Below, in pieces: positions 1 to 6,976 of a stretch of DNA of 7,613 nucleotides. The notes beneath the pieces are model-generated. The model made no database searches. It saw only the letters and a program-made list of their open reading frames with translations, and was not told where the DNA came from. The stretch covers positions 1-7,613 of the forward strand of contig DASZWW010000504.1 of NCBI GenBank assembly GCA_035546175.1, in the 5' to 3' direction. A program made the translations under genes and the position numbers. Within the stretch, counting starts at the first letter, position 1. Every line of letters starts with the position of its first letter. Source of the DNA: DASZFV01 sp035546175. GTDB taxonomy: Bacteria > Myxococcota_A > Polyangia > Fen-1088.

Positions 1-854
1 CCGCCGCCGCGGCCGGGGCGACCGCCGCCGGCCGGGCCGCCCCCGGGGGGACCACCACCCGCCGGACCACCGCCGCCGCCGCGGCCGCAGGCGCGCGCCC
101 GGCAGACGCCGATGCCGCCCAGCGGGCAGCAGCTCTGGGCGGAAGGAGGGCACTCGGCGTCCGTCTGGCAGAGCGCGATGCCCGTCGTCGCCAGGCAGAG
201 CATCGCCGGCTCGCACGTCGTCGAGAGCATCGCCGCCGAGGCGCAGCACGACTGGCCGTCGCCGCACTGGCCCGAGCTCGTGCAGGTGAGCGACACGCCG
301 GCGCCGCAGGTCTGGCCGGCCGGGATGCACGAGGGCGTCGGCGCGCCGCCGAGGAGCTGGATGCAGCACTCCTGCTTGCCCGCCAAGCAGCTCATCTGGC
401 CGCACGGGATGAGGCTCGTGCCCGCGACGCCCGCGCTGCCCGTCGTGGTGCCGGAGGTGCCCGCGGCGCCGACGATGGCGCCCGCCGCGCCCGTCACGAA
501 CGACCCCGCCGCGCCCGTGCCGACCGAGCCGGTCCCGGCCGCGCCCGTGAACCCCGCCAGGCCCTGGGTGACGCCCGTGCCCGCGGCGCCCACGATGGCG
601 CCGCCCGCGCCGGTGACGAATTCCCCCGCGGCGCCCGTGACGAACGATCCCGCGGTGCCCGTGCCGACGCCGGTGCTGGTCCCCGTGCCGACGCCCGTGG
701 CCGTGCCGGTCGCGCCCGCGGCGCCCGAGCCCACGTCGCCGCCCGCGCCCGTCGTGACGGGCGTGCTCGACCCGAGGTCGAGATCCGTTCGACCGCAGGC
801 GAAGGCGATCAGGCCCGTGCAAAGAAAGAAACGCAAATAGGACGTGGCGCGCAT
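1..854 (-). CDS. Partial Cys-rich, Gly/Ala/Thr-rich putative lipoprotein (C-terminus outside window)
   Basis: The frame opens at ATG 854 and has no stop before the window edge, so 284 N-terminal residues are visible. The first 20 residues look like a lipoprotein signal: Arg2 and Arg8, a hydrophobic stretch, then AFAC with the candidate lipid-bearing Cys20. Residues ~28-149 are low-complexity Gly/Ala/Thr/Val with an internal duplication. Residues 151-256 hold 18 cysteines in three tandem six-Cys modules, each with a central Cys-Cys pair (163/164, 203/204, 242/243). Residues 257-284 are almost pure Gly/Pro/Arg/Ala and continue off the window. Cell-surface lipoproteins of this style are common in myxobacteria (general knowledge), and paired cysteines suggest a disulfide-knotted extracytoplasmic region (inference). 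I do not recognise a named family or function. The start is favoured by the signal sequence; the ribosome-binding site is weak (GAGG about 10 nt upstream). The gene has its own 117-nt upstream spacer, so it may be a separate transcription unit. Confidence 0.8.
   Translation of the reverse strand, partial: MRATSYLRFFLCTGLIAFACGRTDLDLGSSTPVTTGAGGDVGSGAAGATGTATGVGTGTSTGVGTGTAGSFVTGAAGEFVTGAGGAIVGAAGTGVTQGLAGFTGAAGTGSVGTGAAGSFVTGAAGAIVGAAGTSGTTTGSAGVAGTSLIPCGQMSCLAGKQECCIQLLGGAPTPSCIPAGQTCGAGVSLTCTSSGQCGDGQSCCASAAMLSTTCEPAMLCLATTGIALCQTDAECPPSAQSCCPLGGIGVCRARACGRGGGGGPAGGGPPGGGPAGGGRPGRGG
87..404 (-). repeat. Three tandem six-cysteine modules within the terminal lipoprotein
   Basis: Protein-level repeat covering residues 151-256 of the minus-strand product. 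Module 1 has Cys at 151, 156, 163, 164, 176, 183. Module 2 has Cys at 191, 197, 203, 204, 214, 220. Module 3 has Cys at 229, 235, 242, 243, 251, 256. The shared pattern is C-x(4-5)-C-x(5-6)-CC-x(7-11)-C-x(4-6)-C. The remaining residues are poorly conserved between modules, which fits old duplications held together by disulfide geometry. Confidence 0.75.
460..668 (-). repeat. Direct duplication in the Gly/Ala/Thr-rich region of the lipoprotein gene
   Basis: Two related blocks start at 460 and 580 on the plus strand, a 120-bp offset. Both read as CCCGCGGCGCC followed by an ACGATGGCGCC core, then GTCACGAA or GTGACGAA and a GTGCCGAC end. The block at 580 carries about 24 extra bases. At the protein level the copies give two runs containing SFVTGAAG and AIVGAAGT. 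The duplication keeps frame, and the surrounding codons are shorter degenerate versions of the same Thr-Gly-Ala theme. Confidence 0.65.
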
Positions 855-971
855 GCTCGACCTCGACGTTTCGACAAGAGTGCGCGAAAACCGTCTAAAA
901 ACCAATCGCGCGCTCCGCCGTCGCGTCATCGAGCCGCGCTGCACGAACCGCGCTGCGCGAACCGCGCTGCA
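855..971 (-). other. 117-nt intergenic spacer between epimerase and terminal lipoprotein
   Basis: No gene is visible here. The spacer begins, in transcription order, with three copies of a 14-bp tandem repeat just after the epimerase stop. It continues with a short A/T-rich island flanked by inverted GCGCGA/TCGCGC, and ends with a weak Shine-Dalgarno before ATG 854. I see no convincing intrinsic terminator: no G/C stem is followed by a T run on the minus strand. Confidence 0.6.
882..911 (-). promoter_or_regulatory. A/T-rich island with inverted repeat, candidate promoter/operator of the terminal lipoprotein
   Basis: On the minus strand GCGCGA and TCGCGC enclose an 18-nt stretch rich in T. 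That stretch contains two GGTTTT elements with an 11-nt period, about one helical turn. It is one of the few A/T-rich patches in the window and lies about 30-60 nt upstream of ATG 854, where a promoter would be expected. TTGGTT could be a -35 element, but no good -10 hexamer follows at the usual spacing. The promoter call therefore rests on position and composition only. Confidence 0.3.
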
Positions 972-972
972 T
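931..972. repeat. Three tandem 14-bp repeats after the epimerase stop
   Basis: On the plus strand the units are 931-944, 945-958 and 959-972, each built on GA(G/A)CCGCGCTGC plus two variable bases (AC, GC, AT). Eleven or more of the 14 positions are shared by all three units. The last unit touches the TGA of the epimerase gene (972-974). No function is evident. It may be replication slippage, or a binding or attenuation site. Confidence 0.7.
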
Positions 973-1892
973 CAGACGACGCCCAGCGTGAAGGTCGTCT
1001 CGTGCGTGCCGCCGGGCGGCACGAGCGGCGCCGTGCCGTCGTTGAGGGCGCCGGCGCGCGTCGTCCAGGGCTCGACGCACACGAAGTCGCGCCCGCGCTC
1101 GGTCCAGACGACCAGCACCCGGTCGGGCACCCCGAGCGAAAGCTCGACGTCCCGGTCCTCGGGCCGCGTGAGCCGCACCGTGCGCGGCCAGTGATCGAGC
1201 ACGTGGAGATCGACGACGTCGGCCGACAGATCGATGGGCTCGCGCAGCGCGACGAGCGCGCCCGCCCGGTTGTCCCAGGCGGCCGTCGCCTCGGTGACGA
1301 CGCGCGCCGCCCGCTTGTTGCGATCGGCGAGCTGGAAGTACGGGTGCAGCCCGGGCGCGATGGGCATCGGGCGGTCCCCCAGGTTGGAGACGCGCGTCTG
1401 CACCGTGAGCCGCCCGTCGGCGAGCACGTAGGTGAGCGCCAGGCGGAAGTCGAAGGGGTACTGCGCGCGCGTCATCGGCGTGGCCGTGAGCGCGAGGCCG
1501 AGCCGCGCGCCGTCGGCGGTGGGCGCCTGGTCGACGATGGCCCACGCCATGTTCCGCGCGAAGCCGTGCTGCTTCATCGTGTAGGTCGCGCCCTCCCACT
1601 GGTACTTGTCGTCGGCGAGGCGCCCCGCGATGGGGAACAGCACGGGGATGCCGCCGCGCACGTTCTTCATCGGGTCGCGCAGCGTGTCCGCGTCCAGGTA
1701 GAGGACGCTCGTGTCGCCGACCACGAAGCGCGTCACCATGCCGCCGCGCGCGGGCGCGAGCACCACGCGCGCCTTCGCCTGGTGGTCGACGAGGAGGTAG
1801 GTCTCGAGCGGATCCTCCGTCCGGATGACCTCGTAACGCCCCGCCACGCGCGCATCGTGCCAAGGTTTCCGCGCGGACGCCAGCGCCGTCAC
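972..1892 (-). CDS. Aldose 1-epimerase family protein (galactose-mutarotase-like, COG2017 type)
   Basis: Predicted 306-residue cytosolic sugar mutarotase-fold enzyme; the family interconverts alpha and beta anomers of aldoses or hexose phosphates. Family landmarks are in order: a GGIP-LFP-AGRL segment at 80-92, HGFAR at 109-113, GLHPYF at 181-186 and CVEPW at 272-276. By family knowledge His109 and His183 act in acid catalysis and substrate binding, and Glu274 is the catalytic base; all three are intact. The first motif resembles the LacX/Slr1438-like branch more than classical GalM, so the sugar substrate is uncertain. Length is normal for the family. I chose GTG 1892 because it overlaps the TGA of the upstream lipoprotein gene (GTGA). 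No clear Shine-Dalgarno precedes it, so translation probably depends on reinitiation after the upstream gene. A later GTG at 1847 is a less likely start. There is no signal peptide, in contrast to its lipoprotein neighbours. Confidence 0.87.
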   Translation of the reverse strand: MTALASARKPWHDARVAGRYEVIRTEDPLETYLLVDHQAKARVVLAPARGGMVTRFVVGDTSVLYLDADTLRDPMKNVRGGIPVLFPIAGRLADDKYQWEGATYTMKQHGFARNMAWAIVDQAPTADGARLGLALTATPMTRAQYPFDFRLALTYVLADGRLTVQTRVSNLGDRPMPIAPGLHPYFQLADRNKRAARVVTEATAAWDNRAGALVALREPIDLSADVVDLHVLDHWPRTVRLTRPEDRDVELSLGVPDRVLVVWTERGRDFVCVEPWTTRAGALNDGTAPLVPPGGTHETTFTLGVV

Positions 1893-3559
1893 GGCGTGGG
1901 GATCACGACGCGGTAGTGTCCGTTCCCGTCGGCTCGCGCCTGCGCCTCGAGGACCGCGGCCGTGCCGGCGCACGCCGTGGGCTCGGGGCACGCGGGGCGC
2001 GGCTGGTAGAAGCGCAGGCCCGCCTGGGGAAGAGGCGCGCCCGCGCCGTCTCGCAGCGTGCCCTCGAGGACGGCGCCGGGCGGCAGCTGGACGGCGTGCG
2101 GGCCGCTCGACGTCGAGACGGCCACGCCGGTCTCGGTGAGGCGGGGGTAGGGCGCGCCCGCGGGCGGGTCGAAGTCGAGCGTGTAGGTGCCCGCGTCGAG
2201 GAGGAGCTGGAACGAGCCGTCGTCCATCGTCGTCCCCGTGACGACCGGCGGGCTCGCGTACTCGTCGCAGGCGGTCGCCTGCTCGGGCGCCGTTCGCGTG
2301 GCCTGGATCGTCGCGTCCGCGACGGGCGTGCCGTCGGCGCCCACGACCGAGCCCGTGAACACCGGCCGGCGGTCGAGCGTGACCGCCGGCTGCAGGCCGC
2401 CGGCCGCGAGCCCGAACATCTCGAGGCATCGGGTGGCGTAGACCGAGCCCGCGGGCGGCACGACGGCGACGTCGTAGAGGCGCAGCGCGTCCGTCGACCC
2501 CGGCAGCAGGCTCAGGCTCGCCTGCCCCGTCATGTCGGTCTGGCCGTCGCGCAGGTAGTCCGTCGTGCCGCGCGCGTCGTCGGCCAGCACGGTGTGGGCG
2601 CGCACGAGCGCGCCCGTCACGGCCGGATCGCCCGGCGACCGGCCCTGGAAGAGGAAGGAGAAGGTGTTGGGCTGGCCGTAGGCCGGCAGCTGGACGTCCC
2701 CGAGGTCGTAGCTCGCCGTGAGCGCGAAGGGCTTGGCCCAGAAGTGCGGCTGCGGGGCGTCGCTCGCCGCCGCCGCGAGCTCGACGGCGAGCGACGGCGC
2801 GCTCGTGTCCGCGGGCACGAGCAAGGAGAAGCCGTCGGCGGTCGTCGAGGCGACGTTGCTCACGAGGTCGCCGTCCTCGAAGGCCCGCGCGACGAGGCCG
2901 ACGAGGGGGTCGCCCAGCGCCGAGAGCAGCCGCCCGCTCACGGTGAGGGCCTTCGTCGGGATCGGCAGGGCGAGCATGGGCGCGACCATGACGGCGAACG
3001 TCGCCGGCGCGTGGGTCGCGTTGTCGGGCGCGCCGGGCAGCACGCGCAGCTTGCCCGCGCGTCCCACGAGCCCCGACGGCACCGGCAGCGTGAAGGTCGG
3101 CGTCGGGGTCTTCGAGGCGGTGGCCAGATCGGTCTCGTACTGGAGGTCCGACAGGCCGGCGATCGTCGACGGGACGGTGAGCACGACGTGCGCCGTCGTC
3201 ACCGGCGTCGCGTTGGCGTCGTAGCCGAGCGCGCCCGTGATCGTGACCTTCGGGGTCGCCACGAGGTCGAGGCTCGCCGCCGCCATCGGGAGGCCAGGGA
3301 GCTCCGTGTACCCGGCCGTCGAGTCCGAGCGCGGCGTCAGCGCGACGCCCCAGCTCGCGGGCGGGGCCGCGCGCGGCAGGCACGTGCCCGAGGCGCAGGC
3401 GCGGCCGTCGCCGCACGCGTCGTCGGTCTGACAGCGGCCCGTGCTCTCCGGCCCCTTCGAGCAGGCGAGCGCCCCGAGCGTCGAGAGGACGGCGACGGCG
3501 GCGGCGACCGCGGCGGGAGCGCCCGCGGCGCGCGGCGAGCGGACGGGGCGCGCCGTCAC
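1889..3559 (-). CDS. Large putative lipoprotein with repeated carboxypeptidase-regulatory-like beta modules
   Basis: Predicted 556-residue envelope protein. The N-terminus has three Arg residues by position 10 and an Ala/Val-rich hydrophobic segment ending in ALAC, with candidate lipid-bearing Cys33. A short Cys-rich knot follows (Cys43, 49, 55, 60), a common element just after the lipobox in myxobacterial lipoproteins. The rest is Thr/Val/Gly/Pro-rich and looks like serial beta-sandwich modules. The clearest are ~204-262 (SGRLLS...DPLVG, then TADGFSLLVP), ~313-370, ~400-490 (GSVVGADGTPVADATI, then DDGSFQL and AGTYTLDF) and ~494-556 (GTLRDGAGAPLPQAG, then DGNGHYRV). This layout fits carboxypeptidase-regulatory/transthyretin-like surface domains. 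No catalytic motif is seen, so a structural or ligand-binding role is likely (inference). GTG 3559 overlaps the previous stop as GTGA and has GGAG at a 5-nt spacer. The TGA overlaps the epimerase GTG in the same way, so the three genes are probably translated together. Confidence 0.85.
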   Translation of the reverse strand: MTARPVRSPRAAGAPAAVAAAVAVLSTLGALACSKGPESTGRCQTDDACGDGRACASGTCLPRAAPPASWGVALTPRSDSTAGYTELPGLPMAAASLDLVATPKVTITGALGYDANATPVTTAHVVLTVPSTIAGLSDLQYETDLATASKTPTPTFTLPVPSGLVGRAGKLRVLPGAPDNATHAPATFAVMVAPMLALPIPTKALTVSGRLLSALGDPLVGLVARAFEDGDLVSNVASTTADGFSLLVPADTSAPSLAVELAAAASDAPQPHFWAKPFALTASYDLGDVQLPAYGQPNTFSFLFQGRSPGDPAVTGALVRAHTVLADDARGTTDYLRDGQTDMTGQASLSLLPGSTDALRLYDVAVVPPAGSVYATRCLEMFGLAAGGLQPAVTLDRRPVFTGSVVGADGTPVADATIQATRTAPEQATACDEYASPPVVTGTTMDDGSFQLLLDAGTYTLDFDPPAGAPYPRLTETGVAVSTSSGPHAVQLPPGAVLEGTLRDGAGAPLPQAGLRFYQPRPACPEPTACAGTAAVLEAQARADGNGHYRVVIPTP

Positions 3560-4116
3560 GGGCACTCCAGGTTGAGCGTCCACGTGGCGATGGTCTTCTT
3601 GCCCATCCCCTCCGGGTCGAGGAGCTTCGTGAGGTCCGGGGTCATCCCCGCGGGCGGCGCCGTGTCGTCGAACGGGCGGTCGGCCACGATGGCCATGATC
3701 TGGTGCTGGGGGATCTTCGCGAGGCTGTCCAGGGTGCAGTCCGGCGTCTCGCTCACGTCCTGCAGGATCGGCCTGCCGTCGCTCCGGTGGGCGATCGGCG
3801 TGTCGCGCATCAGGGTGCGGGTGTTGGCGGTGAAGGGCGGGAAGTCGGCGAGGAAGCGGACGTGGAGGTCGTCGCCGACGTTCATGTCCGTCACCGACAC
3901 GGTGAAGGTCGGCACGTGGTCCTGGGTCCCGTCGACGATCATCCCGATGGGCGGCACGACGTCGGTGAACGAGGGCGCGATGTTCGCGGACGAGGGCGGG
4001 TCTTGGAACTCGGGCGCGAGCGGTAGGACACAAGCTGACATGACGGAAACGAGGCCGATCCCCGCCGATCGAAGCAGCATCCGTGCCACGCGTCTCCCCC
4101 GCGCCCCCACGGTCAT
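3556..4116 (-). CDS. Small putative lipoprotein of unknown function
   Basis: Predicted 186 residues from ATG 4116. An Arg-rich N-region (residues 6-16) is followed by a hydrophobic stretch and MSAC, with candidate lipid-bearing Cys29. The mature part has two further cysteines (127 and 185, the latter next to last), which could form a disulfide. The segment ~48-92 alternates hydrophobic and polar residues as in a beta-rich domain, and it is Pro- and Asp-rich with no transmembrane segment. I do not recognise the family. Start choice is uncertain. ATG 4116 has GGGAGG 12 nt upstream. GTG 4089 has GGGGGAG 4 nt upstream. ATG 4080 would give a compact 17-residue signal ending at the same Cys. All three keep the lipobox. 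The TGA overlaps the GTG of the next lipoprotein gene, so the two products are likely made together and may act as partners at the cell surface (inference). Confidence 0.8.
   Translation of the reverse strand: MTVGARGRRVARMLLRSAGIGLVSVMSACVLPLAPEFQDPPSSANIAPSFTDVVPPIGMIVDGTQDHVPTFTVSVTDMNVGDDLHVRFLADFPPFTANTRTLMRDTPIAHRSDGRPILQDVSETPDCTLDSLAKIPQHQIMAIVADRPFDDTAPPAGMTPDLTKLLDPEGMGKKTIATWTLNLECP
3565..3568 (-). promoter_or_regulatory. Ribosome-binding site for the large lipoprotein gene
   Basis: GGAG lies inside the last codons of the upstream gene, 5 nt before GTG 3559. It supports the GTG start that overlaps the upstream TGA over any of the longer in-frame extensions, which would read through the preceding gene in a second frame. 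Confidence 0.5.
4074..4088 (-). promoter_or_regulatory. Weak candidate sigma54 -24/-12 element
   Basis: The minus strand reads TGGCAC, five bases, CTGC. This matches nine of the ten fixed positions of the TGGCAC-N5-TTGC consensus, with the GG and GC dinucleotides at correct spacing. It lies just downstream of a sigma54 activator gene. However, it falls within the signal-peptide codons of the small lipoprotein, so a transcript starting here would lose every start codon able to give the lipobox. A chance match is quite possible. Confidence 0.18.
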
Positions 4117-4204
4117 TCGAGGCGCGCGCCTCCCAGCGGGTCGGACATCGGTGTCAGCGTCCCCCGCGTCGTTTGCGGAGTGAGGGCCGTCGGCGAGGCA
4201 TCCC
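4117..4204 (-). other. 88-nt spacer between sigma54 activator and small lipoprotein
   Basis: This is the longest gap within the block apart from the one at 855-971. It holds the 14-bp palindrome and GGGAGG described separately. It also holds an 11-codon open frame that starts at ATG 4148 and ends at the TGA overlapping ATG 4116. No standard promoter hexamers or terminator can be seen. The gap could hold a promoter for the lipoprotein-lipoprotein-epimerase trio. Confidence 0.45.
4119..4132. promoter_or_regulatory. 14-bp perfect palindrome overlapping the ribosome-binding site of the small lipoprotein gene
   Basis: GAGGCGCGCGCCTC equals its own reverse complement. On the minus strand it starts inside the GGGAGG Shine-Dalgarno candidate (4129-4134) and ends 2 nt before ATG 4116. 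As RNA it can form a five-pair GAGGC/GCCTC stem with a GCGC loop, which would cover the Shine-Dalgarno core. As DNA it could be a dimer-binding operator. Either role is inference. Confidence 0.4.
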
Positions 4205-6025
<1,821 letters not shown>

Positions 6026-6050
6026 GGGTTCTTTTCGTCCTTTCGAGTGA

Positions 6051-6971
6051 CTAAAAGCGCAGCCCCGCCGCCAGGCCGTTCGGCGCCGGAGTGATGAGGA
6101 CGTCGCTCTCGTAGTGGCGGAGCGCGTCGACCACGCCCCAGATGGCCACCGCCCAGAAGAGCCCGCCCGTGACCACCTGCGCGCGCAGGAGGTTCGTCGA
6201 CAGCTTCTCGTCGGACCGGTCGACGTCCGTCGACGGGCACATCTGGGGCAGCCCGTTGGCGTCGGTGGCCTGCGGCACCGTGCAGCGGCGGTGGGGCGCG
6301 ACGCCGAAGAGCGCGAAGTTCGTCACGAAGGCCGCGGCCGAGGCGCCCGCCAGGATCGATTCGGCGCCGAGGAAGGCCCAGCCCTTCCGGCGCTGGCCGT
6401 TCTGGAACTGCCCGGCGCCGAACGGGATGAAGTTCACGGCGTAGGGGTGGTGATCGTAGCGCAGCACGATGGCTTGCTGGGCGCGCAGGCGTTCGGCCTC
6501 GCGTCGCTGGCGGGCGAGCAGCTCCTCCTCTCGCCGGCGCCGCTTGGCCTCGATGGAGGCGAGCTCGGCCTCCTCCTCCTTGACGACGACGTTGAAGAAG
6601 TCGACCACGAGCTTGGGGTCGAGCAGCGGATCGAAGCGGTAGTCGGGGCGGAGCTCGAGCAGCTTGCGGAACTCCCGGCGCGCGCTCTCCGGATCGTTCT
6701 CGAAGAGGCTCGCCACGCCGAGCATGCGGTGCGCCTGCACGACCTCGCCCTCGGTCTCGAGGCGCACGTCGGGGTAGACGAGCGGGCGCAGGAGCTGGAC
6801 GGCGCGCCCGTACTCGCCGCGCGCGAAGGCGTTCTTCCCGCGCTCGAACTCCTCGGCCGGCGTGGCGGGCGCGGCCTCGACGGCGGCGCCGCGTCCGCGC
6901 GCGCGCGGCGTCCCCGGACCGGCCGCGAGCAGGGCGGCGCTGAGCAGGGCGGCCGTGGGCGCGAGGGCCAT
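6051..6971 (-). CDS. TPR-like envelope protein with coiled coil and two C-terminal membrane segments
   Basis: Predicted 306 residues. The first ~20 residues are an Ala/Leu-rich hydrophobic segment consistent with a signal peptide, though without early positive charges. Residues ~38-112 look like TPR helices (EEFERGKNAFARGEYGRAV, then DPESARREFRKLLELRPDY). Residues ~131-168 are strongly charged (EEEAELASIEAKRRRREEE) and likely a coiled coil. A FIPFGAGQFQNGQRRKG segment (181-197) precedes two hydrophobic stretches at ~198-224 and ~262-283. Cys230 and Cys245 sit in the loop between these stretches and could be disulfide-bonded. The GAGQ-NGQ-KG pattern followed by membrane helices resembles DUF5683-type proteins (from memory, not checked). 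The last residues, NGLAAGLRF, end in Phe as many outer-membrane proteins do. ATG 6971 lies 5 nt after the stop of the preceding gene, so the two are co-translated. The molecular role is unknown; scaffold or assembly is an inference. Confidence 0.85.
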   Translation of the reverse strand: MALAPTAALLSAALLAAGPGTPRARGRGAAVEAAPATPAEEFERGKNAFARGEYGRAVQLLRPLVYPDVRLETEGEVVQAHRMLGVASLFENDPESARREFRKLLELRPDYRFDPLLDPKLVVDFFNVVVKEEEAELASIEAKRRRREEELLARQRREAERLRAQQAIVLRYDHHPYAVNFIPFGAGQFQNGQRRKGWAFLGAESILAGASAAAFVTNFALFGVAPHRRCTVPQATDANGLPQMCPSTDVDRSDEKLSTNLLRAQVVTGGLFWAVAIWGVVDALRHYESDVLITPAPNGLAAGLRF

Positions 6972-6976
6972 CGCGC

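Noticed and set aside
112..840. Long plus-strand open frame with Pro/Val/Ala-rich product
   Set aside because: It is the antisense of the Gly/Ala/Thr-rich and Cys-rich lipoprotein. The minus-strand frame has a signal peptide and regular cysteine modules; the plus frame has only low complexity.
1848..1862. Second TGGCAC on the minus strand, read as a sigma54 promoter inside the epimerase start
   Set aside because: The -12 part reads GCGC rather than TTGC and the site is within coding sequence. It is probably chance.
1893..3416. Upstream extension of the epimerase frame, making one very long minus-strand protein
   Set aside because: Only the part from 1892 down has epimerase motifs. The extension is Arg/Ala-rich and out of frame with the real lipoprotein gene, whose stop overlaps GTG 1892.
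1916..4183. 755-codon plus-strand open frame
   Set aside because: Its product is Arg/Gly/Ala-rich with no domain. It lies opposite two coupled lipoprotein genes and the start of a third.
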